Notes under the pieces: generated by a model
Seen by the model: only the letters and a program-made list of their open reading frames with translations
What the model was told of the DNA's origin: nothing
Database searches by the model: none
Assembly: GCA_950097015.1 (NCBI GenBank)
Contig: CATNEN010000034.1
Span: forward strand, 7,644,501-7,708,500
Direction: 5' to 3'
DNA from: Macrostomum hystrix
Taxonomy: Eukaryota > Platyhelminthes > Macrostomidae
DNA length: 64,000 bases
Shown here: one piece after another, positions 33,816 through 44,562 of the stretch
Numbering within the stretch: position 1 is the first letter of the stretch
How the letters are laid out: each line of letters opens with the position of its first letter
Made by a program: the position numbers and the translations under genes

Positions 33816-34046
33816 GCGAGCGATTAGGGTGAGATAAGGGGTTTGTGGGGCTTAGTGTTTATTATGGCAGATAAAATAATAAAATATGAAGCACCTCTGA
33901 AAAAGTTAGTCCAAAAATATAAAACTTATAAACATAGCGTCGCAAAATACAAATATAAAATATAAAACAAGGAAATGAAAAAACAAAAAGTACACAGAGA
34001 GCATCCTACGAGCCTATTTATAAGAAACTAAATACTACATACTTTC

Positions 34047-34437
34047 CTACAAGTAGTCAGTAACAAAGTACTCAACAATGCGACCATATTTTTGCTCACA
34101 AACAGGAGCTGGCTCTTCAGTCCTAACCGACTGCATTCCAACAATATCGGCCAGATTGGCTGTAAACAAACAGTCACCATGGTTACTAGGGTTGTCAATT
34201 TTTCCTTCGGCTGTCAAGGCCTCCAAGCGCAGCTCAACTGAGGCGTCATCGTCGGCCCGATGCGCCAGACAGCGGACTCGACCGCGTCTGCCATCGCTAA
34301 GATTAACAATGTCGCCTAAGCGAACTCGGCCGACTGCAGTCGAGTCGTTGCGTTGGGTGCCGTCGATAGGAAGGATCGCCTTTGAATTCGAAAGTTGATG
34401 CTGCGGTTCTTCACGACGATGCTGATTTGCGGAACAC
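34047..34437 (-). CDS. Terminal exon of the coiled-coil gene
   Basis: Acceptor AAAAATCCCTGTCAG before 34437; one base completes the split codon, then 129 codons and TAG at 34049-34047. On the same strand an AATAAA lies at 33863-33858, about 185 bases past the stop, a plausible poly(A) signal. Confidence 0.65.
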
Positions 34438-37170
34438 CTGACAGGGATTTTTTTACAGATAATAGATTTACTATTTAGATCCCATTTTGAGAATTGCGCT
34501 TTGAATATACTACCGAAACCAAATCAGATCCACCATCGGGGGACTTTAGTTCGCTAAAAAGGGATTCAAGAACAGATTCTAGGTGGCATAAAATCCATAA
34601 TCGGTGACTATAAATTAACCTAATCAGTGACTATACATATACCTAATCGATAACAATGTAAATTTACCAAATCGGTGACGGTAAATTTACCAAATCGGTG
34701 ACAGTGAATTTACCTAATCGGTGACAGTAAAGTTACCTAATCGGTGACAGTAAAGTTACCAAATCGGTGACAGTGAATTTACCTAATCGGTGACTGTGAA
34801 TTTACCTAATCGGTGACTGTGAATTTACCTAATCGGTGACTGTGAATTTACCAAATCGGTGACAGTGAATTTACCTAATCGGTGACAGTAAAGTTACCTA
34901 ATCGGTGACAGTAAAGTTACCAAATCGGTGACAGTGAATTTACCTAATCGGTGACTGTGAATTTACCTAATCGGTGACAGTGAATTTACCAAATCGGTGA
35001 CTGTGAATTTACCAAATCGGTGACAGTAAATTTACCTAATCGGTGACTGTAATATTACCTAATCGGTGACAGTAAATTTACCTAATCGGTGACAGTGAAT
35101 TTACCAAATCGGTGACAGTGAATTTACCTAATCGGTGACAGTAAATTTACCTAATCGGTGACAGTGAATTTACCTAATCGGTGACTGTGAATTTACCTAA
35201 TCGGTGACTGTGAATTTACCTAATCGGTGACTGTGAATTTACCAAATCGGTGACAGTGAATTTACCTAATCGGTGACAGTAAAGTTACCTAATCGGTGAC
35301 AGTAAAGTTACCAAATCGGTGACAGTGAATTTACCTAATCGGTGACTGTGAATTTACCTAATCGGTGACAGTGAATTTACCAAATCGGTGACTGTGAATT
35401 TACCAAATCGGTGACAGTAAATTTACCTAATCGGTGACTGTAATATTACCTAATCGGTGACAGTAAATTTACCTAATCGGTGACAGTGAATTTACCAAAT
35501 CGGTGACTGTGAATTTACCTAATCGGTGACTGTGAATTTACCAAATCGGTGACTGTGAATTTACCAAATCGGTGACAGTGAATTTACCTAATCGGTGACA
35601 GTAAAGTTACCTAATCGGTGACTGTAATATTACCTAATCGGTGACAGTGAATTTACCTAATCGGTGACTGTGAATTTACCAAATCGGTGACAGTGAATTT
35701 ACCTAATCGGTGACTGTGAATTTACCAAATCGGTGACAGTGAATTTACCTAATCGGTGACAGTAAATTTACCTAATCGGTGACAGTAAATTTACCTAATC
35801 GGTGACAGTGAATTTACCAAATAGGTGACTGTGAATTTACCAAATCGGTGACAGTGAATTTACCTAATCGGTGACAGTAAAGTTACCTAATCGGTGACAG
35901 TAAAGTTACCAAATCGGTGACAGTGAATTTACCTAATCGGTGACTGTGAATTTACCAAATCGGTGACAGTGAATTTACCTAATCGGTGACTGTGAATTTA
36001 CCTAATCGGTGACAGTAAATTTACCAAATCGGTGACAGTAAATTTACCTAATTAGTGACGGTAAATTTACCTAATCGGTGACAGTAAATATACCTAATCG
36101 GTGACTGTAATATTACCTAATCGGTGACTGTAATAGTACCTAATCGGTGACAGTGAATTTACCAAGTCGGTGACAGTAAATTTACCTAATCGGTGACTGT
36201 AATATTACCTAATCGGTGGCTGTAATATTACCTAATCGGTGACTGTGAATTTACCTAATCGGTGACAGTAAATTTACCAAATCGGTGACAGTAAATTTAC
36301 CTAATTAGTGACTGTAAATTTACCTAATCGGTGACAGTAAATATACCTAATCGGTGACTGTAATATTACCTAATCGGTGACTGTAATAGTACCTAATCGG
36401 TGACAGTGAATTTACCAAGTCGGTGACAGTAAATTTACCTAATCGGTGACTGTAATATTACCTAATCGGTGGCTGTAATATTACCTAATCGGTGACAGTA
36501 AATTTACCTAATCGGTGACTGCAAATTTACCTAATCGGTGGCTGTAAATTTACCTAATCGGTGGCTGTAAATTTACCTAAGCTGTAAATTTACCTAATCG
36601 GTGACTGTGAATTTACCTAATCGGTGACTCCTTTCGACCGCGCCGCTTCGCTTCACAACTGGTCGCCGCAGCCTCAGCCCTGGCCAACTGACGCGTCGCC
36701 CTGGCCAAAGCCACCGCCAGCGTCTTGTTCAACTGCATCGCATGCCGTAGTTCTTCGCCGCCATCGTCATGTAGGCCGGACTCCGCTTTCATCAGTTCGC
36801 ATTGAGTTCCCTGTGACAAAGACGCAGTCGTTGAAGTAGATGGAGAAGTAGATGGAGACGGCGTCAAAGAACTACGCGATCTAGACTCCAGAGAAGAATT
36901 TGAGGCGGCCGCCGAGCAGGCGGCGCGCAGAGCGGCATTCTCGGCCGACACTAGGCGCAGCCGCAGCTCCAGGGCGCGCTGCCGCCGAAGCAGGTCGGCA
37001 ACGTCAGAGCACAGCGTGACAATGCCGCGCCGCGAGCTGTCGATCACCATGGCAACCGCGCGAGCGGCCAGACGCTTCTCCTCTTCGTCCTCTGCCTGAC
37101 GCGCATCTCGACCGCTATCGACGTAGGCATAGTCCGCCAGGGTGGCTGCGGGCCTCTGCTGTCGCGCTTG
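34047..37170 (-). CDS. Coiled-coil protein with possible CAP-Gly-like end (last two exons)
   Basis: Two exons, 37170-36617 and 34437-34047, join in phase (the first leaves two bases, the second begins with one) and end at a TAG. The visible part is about 314 residues; upstream exons and the start codon were not found. The first exon encodes an acidic/basic stretch, then a probable coiled coil (VADLLRRQRALELRLRLVSA, ENAALRAA), a Ser/Thr-rich linker and a second helix (LNKTLAVALARATRQLARAE). The second exon encodes VRLGDIVNLSDGRRGRVR, later AEGKIDNPSNHGDCLF, which recalls the order of a CAP-Gly domain (GxxGxVR, then GKNDG) but lacks the exact GKNDG. If correct, a microtubule- or centrosome-associated protein is possible; I cannot name it. 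A 2.2-kb intron between the exons is almost all minisatellite. Confidence 0.65.
34438..34597 (-). other. Acceptor-proximal part of the 2.2-kb intron
   Basis: About 160 bp of non-repetitive sequence between the array and the 3' splice site at 34438. This is the only long unique stretch in the intron. Confidence 0.6.
34598..36616. repeat. 23-bp minisatellite carrying the intron's own 5' splice site
   Basis: About 88 units of 23 bp, core CTAATCGGTGACTGTGAATT plus TAC. In the sense (minus) direction each unit contains GATTAG followed by GTAAAT, the sequence at the real exon-intron junction (36617/36616). The repeat match runs 13 bases into the exon (36617-36629). Variants: CAAATCGG (destroying the AG), GTAAAG or GTAATA in the donor. 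Higher-order repeats of 17 units (391 bp; blocks at 34861 and 35252) and 11 units (253 bp; 36079 and 36332) are visible. Confidence 0.96.
36617..37170 (-). CDS. Internal exon of the coiled-coil gene
   Basis: Acceptor CCACCGCATTGCAG before 37170; donor GATTAG followed by GTAAAT at 36616. 554 nt: 184 codons plus two bases. If the donor were not used the frame would stop at TAA six bases into the intron (residues SPIR, stop), so intron retention would give a truncated protein. GC-rich codons, unlike the AT-rich flanks. The open frame also runs past the acceptor into the upstream array without an ATG. Confidence 0.7.
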
Positions 37171-37214
37171 CTGCAATGCGGTGGGAAAACTAATTGAGGA
37201 AAAACAGCAGATAA

Positions 37215-37640
37215 ACAACAACTCTTGAAGGATTAACAGCAGACACAACCAACAACTCTTGAAGGATTAACAACAGACACAACCAACAACTCTTGAAGGA
37301 TTAACAACAGGCTCAACCAACAACTCTTGAAGGATTAACAACAGACACAACCAACAACTCTTGAAGGATTAACAACAGACTCAACCAACAACTCTTGAAG
37401 GATTAACAACAGACTCAACCAACAACTCTTGAAGGATTAACAACAGGCACAACCAACAACTCTTGAAGGATTAACAACAGACTCAACCAACAACTCTTGA
37501 AGGATTAACAACAGACTCAACCAACAACTCTTGAAGGATTAACAACAGACACAACCAACAACTCTTGAAGGATTAACAACAGACTCAACCAACAACTCTT
37601 GAAGGATTAACAACAGACACAACCAACAACCCTAAAGGAC
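37215..37640. repeat. 34-bp minisatellite upstream of the coiled-coil exon
   Basis: About 12 units with 34-bp period, core AACTCTTGAAGGATTAACAA followed by CAGACACAACCAAC or CAGACTCAACCAAC. It lies about 45 bp from the acceptor at 37171, so it is probably inside the preceding intron of this gene. Confidence 0.94.
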
Positions 37641-38231
37641 AAATAACAGACACTGTAGGACACTAAAAGACGGACAAAAGATGCAGTACAAACAACTAGA
37701 CGCAAAATTGACTTGTAAAGCTATATTAGACGGACGTTAAAATAGTCAGCTTTCAAAAAACAGATCATATAATATATATTTGTTTTGAAATATAGCCAGG
37801 GAGTTAAAGGACACAATATAAAGGGTATTTATTTTAGACTGCAAGATCTCATTCTCAGATGTTTATAAGTACTAATTAGCTCAATACTTCTAGAAAGCAG
37901 AAATGATGTGGTTAGACTTAAACTAGACACACACTTAACCGGCTTATGCTATTACAATAATTAATTAAACACAAATGGTCATAGCGCGTTGTGTTATGCA
38001 AGGGAAAATTTTTCTAGCGTCACTTTCAGTTTTCAGAGTAGATAATTATTTGTAGATACTACTAATAGTATGGCACTACTAACAAAATCTACGATGCTTG
38101 AAAAAAACCCAGGTCATTGCCAACCACAAACTAAATGATAGATAATATTAGACGTAGGGCCGGCAAAAGCCAACTCATTAGTTAATATTGTCCCGTCCAG
38201 ATGCACACAGAGAATACGGACCGAAATCATT
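37641..38231. other. AT-rich DNA between two minus-strand genes
   Basis: No exon found. It probably contains the SUCLG1 3' UTR. On the minus strand an AATAAA occurs at 37833-37828, about 400 bases past the SUCLG1 stop. The first exon of the coiled-coil gene could also be here but I could not identify it. Confidence 0.45.
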
Positions 38232-38630
38232 CTAGGCCTTGCCCAACCGTTTCATCTCGGCTAGCATCAGCTGGCCCATCTGGGCTGGCGATTTCGACAC
38301 TACAACTCCGGCCGCCTCCAGCGCGGCGATCTTCTCCTTGGCGCCGCCTTTGCCGCCGGCTATGATGGCGCCGGCGTGGCCCATTCGACGGCCGGGTGGC
38401 GCGGTGACACCGGCGATGAATGACACAACGGGCTTGGCATTGCTGCCCCTGTTGTGCTCCATCAGGTACTCGGCCGCGCTCTCCTCGGCTTGGCCGCCAA
38501 TCTCGCCAATGAGAACAATGCCCTCAGTTTTGGGATCTTTCAGGAAGATTTCCAGACAGTCGATAAAGTTGGTGCCGTTGAATGGATCGCCGCCGACGCC
38601 GATGCACAGGGTCTGGCCGAGACCGGTCAC
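38232..38630 (-). CDS. SUCLG1: SUCLG1 exon 3 (terminal)
   Basis: Acceptor CAACCCGGACTGCAG before 38630; 132 codons and TAG at 38234-38232. Contains GGDPFNG and the phosphohistidine loop. Confidence 0.95.
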   Translation of the reverse strand: MTGLGQTLCIGVGGDPFNGTNFIDCLEIFLKDPKTEGIVLIGEIGGQAEESAAEYLMEHNRGSNAKPVVSFIAGVTAPPGRRMGHAGAIIAGGKGGAKEKIAALEAAGVVVSKSPAQMGQLMLAEMKRLGKA

Positions 38631-38897
38631 CTGCAGTCCGGGTTGATGGGTTGATGTATTTCAAGTACCCACTGCCCAGTTCACTTCGTGACAGTCCACC
38701 ATCTAAATAAAAATTTTCCACCCCTTAACGACGAACTAACTTTCAAAGCCGTCCGACGTCAGCATCGTCGAGATAGTCAGCGATTCTTGTCGAAGACGTG
38801 TATAAACCTCATTGGCGAATCCAAATAGGTTCAAAAATAAAAATTTGGGTATTCGATATTCCCCCGAAGTCTTTCTACTGTCTACTTTCTACTTTCT

Positions 38898-38931
<34 letters not shown>

Positions 38932-41395
38932 TACTACTAAGGGAAATATGGGATCTTTTAGGGAATTTATGGTATTTCGTGGAATATCACAAACTGGCTA
39001 TTGTTTGGGATAAATTTAGTAACTATTTAGTGGCTAGGGCGTCATACTCGCTACTTGAAGATCGGGGGTTCGATTCCTGAGTTCGCTGGAACAAATTGAG
39101 TCCTTTATCAATACATTTAACTCTGTATTGCTTCGGTTCGCCCAGCTATTAATTGGGTACCAAGCTTTAGCTGTAGTACTTTAGGGTCGGTGTGCAATAC
39201 GTAGCTAAGGCTGTGCTGTAGACTAAACACACAGACAATCCAGGTAGCCTTTCTTAGAATCCTACTGACAATAGTTTAGGGGATTGATGGTATCTGTGGG
39301 GATTATAATAGAAAAAAAATAGTTTCTTGTGAATTGATGCAATTTTTGTGCTATTGGCTGTCACTTAGATATCATAACAAGGATGGAATTATTAGAACCC
39401 AGATAATTTAGTGGAATTTTTAATCCACTAAAAATCACAAAATTGATCAGAAAAACAAAAAGGTCACTCACAGTGGTCTGATGCACAGCCTCGTAAGTCA
39501 GGGTGCCGGACCTGGACACAATGCCAATCTTGCCAGGCCGGTGAATATGACCCGGCATGATGCCAATCTTGCACTGGCCTGGAGCAATGATGCCGGGACA
39601 ATTGGGACCAATCAGGCGACTCTTGGACTGCCTGCTGAGCCGGTGCCGCACCCTGACCATGTCGTGCTGCGGAATGCCCTCCGTGATGCACACTATCAGC
39701 GGCACCTCGGCGTCCAAGGCTTCGTGAATAGCGGCGGCGGCGAATGGGGCCGGCACGTAAATCACAGTGGCGTCGCATTGGGTGGCTTTGCGAGCCTCAG
39801 TAACAGTATTGAAGACGGGCAAGTTCAGGTGCTTCTGGCCGCCTTTGCCTGGCGACACACCGCCAACTACCTTGGTGCCGTACTCTATGGCCTGAGTGCT
39901 GTGGAAGGTGCCCTGCGGTGAGGTTTGAGTTATGGGTGTCAGCGCTGTGGAATCTACATATTCACGAAACAATGGGAGCTAGATATTCACTAATGAGTGG
40001 GATCTAGATATTCACTAATGAGTGGGATCTAGATATTCACTAATGAGTGGGATCTAGATATTCACTAATGAGTGGGATCTAGATATTCACTAATGAGTGG
40101 GATCTAGATATTCACTAATGATTGGGATCTAGACATTCACCAATGAGTGGGATCTAGATATTCACTAATTATTGGGATCTAGATATTCACTAATGAGTGG
40201 GATCTAGATATTCACTAATGAGTGGGATCTAGATATTCACTAATGAGTGGGATCTAGATATTCACTAATGAGTGGGATCTAGATATTCACCAATGAGTGG
40301 GATCTAGATATTCACTAATGAGTGGGATCTAGATATTCACTAATGAGTGGGATCTAGATATTCACTAATGAGTGGGATCTAGATATTCACTAATGAATGG
40401 GATCTAGATATTCACTAATGAGTGGGATCTAGATATTCACTAATGATTAGGATCTAGATATTCACTAATGATTAGGATCTAGATATTCACTAATGAGTGG
40501 GATCTAGATATTCACTAATGAGTGGGATCTAGATATTCACTAATGAGTGGGATCTAGATATTCACTAATGAGTGGGATCTAGATATTCACCAATGATTGG
40601 GATCTAGATATTCACTAATGAGTGGGATCTAGATATTCACCAATGATTGGGATCTAGATATTCATTAATGATTGGGATCTAGATATTCACAAATGAGTGG
40701 GATCTAGATATTCACTAATGAGTGGGATCTAGATATTCACTAATGAGTGGGATCTAGATATTCACTAATGATTGGGATCTAGATATTCACTAATGAGTGG
40801 GATCTAGATATTCACTAATGAGTGGGATCTAGATATTCACTAATGAGTGGGATCTAGATAGTCACCAATGAGTGGGATCTAGATATTCACTAATGAGTGG
40901 GATCTAGATAGTCACCAATGAGTGGGATCTAGATATTCACCAATGATTGGGATCTAGATATTCACTAATGAGTGGGATCTAGATATTCACCAATGAGTGG
41001 GATCTAGATATTCATTAATGAATGGGATCTAGATATTCACTAATAAGTGGGATCTAGATATTCACCAATGAATGGGATCTAGATATTCACTAATGAGTGG
41101 GATCTAGATATTCACTAATGAATGGGATCTATAATAGATATTCACTAATGAGTGGGATCTAGATAGCCACTAATGAGTGGATTTAAGTATTAGAAATCAA
41201 TCAATCATGGGTTTAAGGTGTCAGAAATCGATGGGTAAGACTCACTTGCTTGCCAGTGAAACCCTGACAGATGACCTTGGTGTCCTTGTTAATCTTCAGA
41301 TTTGGCCTAGTAGCAACATAGTCAGACAAAAGTCGGTTGGTTGCTAGGCGGGACTGGCGAACAGCCACCAATAAGCGACAAGATACAAACGACAT
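38232..41395 (-). CDS. SUCLG1: Succinyl-CoA ligase subunit alpha, mitochondrial, 3 exons
   Basis: Complete gene: exons 41395-41246, 39912-39472 and 38630-38232, all phase 0, 329 residues, close to the usual length of animal SUCLG1. The enzyme is the alpha/beta heterodimer of the TCA cycle in the mitochondrial matrix, interconverting succinyl-CoA and succinate with GTP or ATP synthesis; alpha binds CoA and carries the phosphohistidine. Visible: an Arg-rich transit-peptide-like N-terminus (1-30), ICQGFTGKQ in the CoA-binding Rossmann region (42-50), [49 protein letters not shown], and the phosphohistidine loop [16 protein letters not shown] with His282. No break or odd residue was seen. Both introns contain tandem repeats. 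Confidence 0.97.
38875..38936. repeat. Short TTTCTACTTTCTTC repeats in SUCLG1 intron 2
   Basis: A few imperfect copies of TCTACTTTCTTCTT-type text, about 60 bp. On the gene's sense strand it is purine-rich. Confidence 0.8.
39022..39230 (+). mobile_element. tRNA-derived SINE, 3'-truncated, in SUCLG1 intron 2
   Basis: Box A-like TTAGTGGCTAGGGC and box B GGTTCGATTCC, followed by the same body (GTCCTTTATCAATACATTTA, then GCTTCGGTTCGCCCAGCT) as the full SINE at 43000. It is diverged and the tail is lost. It lies antisense to SUCLG1. Confidence 0.85.
39472..39912 (-). CDS. SUCLG1: SUCLG1 exon 2
   Basis: Acceptor AACCTCACCGCAG before 39912; donor CAGACCACT followed by GTGAGT at 39471. 147 codons, [14 protein letters not shown] to YEAVHQTT. 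Confidence 0.96.
39975..41175. repeat. 25-bp minisatellite filling SUCLG1 intron 1
   Basis: About 48 units of 25 bp, core GATCTAGATATTCACTAATG plus AGTGG. Variants ATTGG, AATGG, CACCAATG. It occupies about 1.2 kb of the 1.33-kb intron, ending about 70 bp from the exon 1 donor and starting about 60 bp from the exon 2 acceptor. Confidence 0.97.
41246..41395 (-). CDS. SUCLG1: SUCLG1 exon 1
   Basis: ATG at 41395; 50 codons; donor GGCAAGCAA followed by GTGAGT at 41245. Encodes the putative transit peptide and the first part of the CoA-binding fold. No earlier in-frame ATG was needed for length. Confidence 0.94.
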
Positions 41396-42999
41396 GTTTC
41401 CCTAAATGAGCTGTGGAAATGTAAATTAGGTAATTTATTAAATATTTGAACTTTATTAAAAATAAATTAAAGGCATGTCTTTGACTTCACTACAGAATTT
41501 ATTTTCAGCTCAACCTTAATAAAACCATTTTAGAAAATGCTAATGCAAATTCTAATGAATCAAAATCACATTCGTAAAAAAATATTTTTTTTTACTTTTA
41601 GTTTTGAGAACTTAATTAAATGTGATATAGAAGTTTATTCATAAGGCTAGGGCATTTAATTAACCTGAAACTTTATGAGTATGGACTCGTCATTAAAACT
41701 AGATAAAATATCAGAATCCAAAAAGTAATTTCTCTGCATAGACTGAAAAAATTTCCTTTAAAGCATTAATAGAGTTTGACATCAATTTATTATAAATAAA
41801 TTTTTGCTTAAGAAAGTAAGTAACTTTCTAAGAGTTGGACAGTGTTACATTTTTTTCCCATAAAGATTAGCCTTTATAGGTATGAGTTGCTTGAAAACAG
41901 CAATTCTAACTTATCAACCTGAATAAACCTTATTCAATAGAGTATTTATAATTGAAATAGTTTTTTAATTCCAAAGCACAATTGTCATTTTTGCACAAAG
42001 TTCATGGACATGCAATTAAAAAAGGTGCCAGAGACATGTGTACACAAAAATGTTTTTGTCCTATAGGGCAGTGCACTATACCACACATCCACCCACACAA
42101 AATGGCAGGCAATGTGCAATGTTGCCCTGCCCTTTTAGTTGTTTACACAATTTAATTACACATATATAATTGCATAAGGCCTACATATATTCGAAACAAG
42201 CTTACAGTTTTACAAAAAAAAAGATTTCTATTTTATAGATGACTTGAAATATAGATTATAGTTATACTAAACAGTCTTTAACTTAGATGCTAGCATTTTT
42301 TATAAGAATCTGAGAAAAAAATTAAATTCTGCACACTATAATCATAATTACCATAGAAAATTCGCTTAAAAAACTAGTCGCATTTTAATTGTAATGAAAA
42401 CGTTTTCTTTTAGTATTAAAGTGAACCTTATTTGCATTTCTATAATCATCATCAACCACCAAAATGATTCTATCAACATTCGCAGTTATAATTTTAGGAT
42501 TCGGTGTTTTGTGATAATTCAGGAGGGCTAAGCTAGATCCACAAACAAATACTTTATAATCGTATACAATATAAATATAAAGCTCAAGTCTCTTCTTCAT
42601 TTTAAAGTGCAATAAGAATCAGCTCAAATTGCAATAATTACATTTAATCACGTATTGACAGTAAAAAGCATTTCTTCTTACTTATTTAATAATAAAAAAA
42701 CAATTATTATTACTACAGGGATGCGTAGCAATTTTTTATCTGTCTATGTATAAGCAAATGTTTTGATTTGTTATATAATATTTTAGATCTATATTCCGGT
42801 GGTTTTACTGATAAGATAACTAAATATCGAGGTTCCGTTTTAAGTTTTTTCCTGTGTCTAACAGATTACAGCGTCTGAGGGAATTTACAGCTACAAGAAA
42901 ACAATTAAATAAAAGACAACGAGATGTTTTCTCCATCTTGACGAAATTATGACGAAGGTTCCGAATCCCAACAAGCTTGAATATTCATGCATCATGCAT
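41396..42999. other. AT-rich upstream region of SUCLG1
   Basis: About 1.6 kb of unique AT-rich DNA without tandem repeats, unusual for this window. It must contain the SUCLG1 promoter, but no clear TATA box at a sensible distance was seen. The 75-codon minus frame at 42385-42612 shows no features of a real protein. Confidence 0.5.
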
Positions 43000-43312
43000 T
43001 GAGCAGAGGTTGTAGCCTAGTGGTTAGGGCGTCGGACTCACGACTTGAAGGTCGGGGGTTCGATTCCCGACTCCACTGGAACAATTTGCGTCCTTTAGCA
43101 AGACACTTAACTCTGCATTGCTTCAGTTCACCCAGCTGTTAAATGGGTAGCAGCATTAGCTGGGATAGTTGAAGGTGGGTGTGGCGTCCCCCCAGTCCGT
43201 GGACTGAACAGCTGTACGCAGCCTTCAGATGCGCCGCGCATTAGCTGCGGCTGTGCTGTCAGCTGCACATCTGACCCAATTGGGGCAGGTGTAATCAATT
43301 ATTATTATTATT
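43000..43312 (+). mobile_element. Full-length tRNA-derived SINE with target-site duplication
   Basis: Flanked by the 9-bp direct repeat ATCATGCAT (42991-42999 and 43313-43321). The 5' part is tRNA-like: box A TAGCCTAGTGG at about 43013 and box B GGTTCGATTCC at about 43058, an RNA polymerase III promoter. The body has GTCCTTTAGCAAGACACTTA, a motif like one common in metazoan SINEs, then CGTCCCCCCAGTCCGTGGAC. The tail is a short (ATT)n. Its best-fitting anticodon loop reads CTCACGA, which hints at a valine-type tRNA origin (weak). It is the best-preserved copy here. Confidence 0.92.
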
Positions 43313-43526
43313 ATCATGCATCTCCCTTTCCATTATGAATGCGGCTTTAATATGTAATTTGTAATGATTTGTAAAAGCCCTAAAAAAGCAATTTGATAAT
43401 TGTTACTTCTTAAGGAACCGAAAGAAATTATTAAAAAGAAAAATTATTGCACTTCTCATAACTAGAATTGAACTTTTAATAGTATGAGATTTGTCGGTGT
43501 CAACCGTGACTATAGAAATTTGAGTG

Positions 43527-43592
43527 ACTGAACAGTGCTACTAGCTGTACATCAGGCCCAAACGGGCTAGGTATTCGTGTCAATTAAAAAAA
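43527..43592 (+). mobile_element. SINE 3' tail fragment
   Basis: CTAGCTGTACATCAGGCCCA and the following sequence to the A-rich end match the 3' end of the SINE at 43000; the 5' part is missing. Confidence 0.65.
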
Positions 43593-43626
43593 ATGATAAT
43601 GATCTAATGAAAATTGGAGAGCTTGA

Positions 43627-43704
43627 TCTAGGTCAAGGACCACTCAAAGACCAACCGTAGTATAACTGCAGCATGTTATACTACAGCATGGTCCTTGATC
43701 TAGG
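43627..43704. other. Nested inverted repeat (hairpin)
   Basis: Outer arms 43627-43642 and 43689-43704 pair at 14 of 16 positions. Inner arms GTAGTATAAC (43657-43666) and GTTATACTAC (43675-43684) are perfect around an 8-base loop. The two pairs are separated by an asymmetric bulge. It could be a small foldback element or an RNA hairpin; no evidence for transcription. Confidence 0.7.
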
Positions 43705-43913
43705 TAACCTCTAGTACCTTCTTGTATAATGACCCAATTGTCTTGGAGTTGTAAAAAGCTGCTTCCCACGACCGCCTGCAAGATAGGTCGGGTTCACACT
43801 GGAGCTGGTCTTGGGTAGGGTCGGTCCATCGATCGTTTCGGAACATGACACATCTTTAAAAAGAGCCAAATTCCTCGCATCGGCAGCAGCTGGGTCGTCG
43901 AATTAGCGTTGGA
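43705..43913. other. Unique spacer
   Basis: Unique sequence between the hairpin and the 20-bp array, with no recognised feature. Confidence 0.5.
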
Positions 43914-44303
43914 GCACCAGCAGCTAACACTGAATGCCAGCAGCTAACACTGAATGCCAGCAGCTAACACTGAATGCCAGCAGCTAACACTGAATGCCAG
44001 CAGCTAACACTGAATGCCAGCAGCTAACACTGAATGCCAGCAGCTAACACTGAATGCCAGCAGCCAACACTGAATGCCAGCAGCCAACACTGAATGCCAG
44101 CAGCTAACACTGAATGCCAGCAGCTAACACTGAATGCCAGCAGCCAACACTGAATGCCAGCAGCCAACACTGAATGCCAGCAGCTAACACTGAATGCCAG
44201 CAGCTAACACTGAATGCCAGCAGCTAACACTGAATGCCAGCAGCCAACACTGAATGCCAGCAGCTAACACTGAATGCCAGCAGCTAACACTGAATGCCAG
44301 CAG
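43914..44303. repeat. 20-bp minisatellite at the macrosatellite edge
   Basis: About 19 copies of CAGCTAACACTGAATGCCAG, some with CAGCCAACAC. Two copies of this same 20-mer occur at every junction between the 2247-bp units that follow (for example 46511-46550), so the short and long repeats are linked. Confidence 0.97.
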
Positions 44304-44562
44304 CCGCTTCTCTCTGAACGAGATCTTGCCGCACCCACAGCTCTATTCTCTACTCTACAGCTCCAGCTAGGGCAGTTGCGGACCCGACGGTTCGTTGACT
44401 GTCTAACAGAAGACGCTATAAGGCACTTGATCAGCCAATGCACCCGTGCTGTTTTCATTTGTGCAGAGACTGCGAGTTAGCATGCAAATTGACAAAGTAC
44501 CCTTTCCTGACCTACTTAGTGACAAGCCGCGTACTGTGCACTTGCTGCATGTACTTGTGTTG

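Noticed and set aside
34078..34398. 106-codon plus-strand frame
   Set aside because: Antisense of the terminal coiled-coil gene exon, whose acceptor, phase and stop codon fit the upstream exon exactly.
43009..43075. Functional tRNA gene
   Set aside because: Box A and B fit, but the acceptor stem does not pair and the element continues into a SINE body with tail and target-site duplication.
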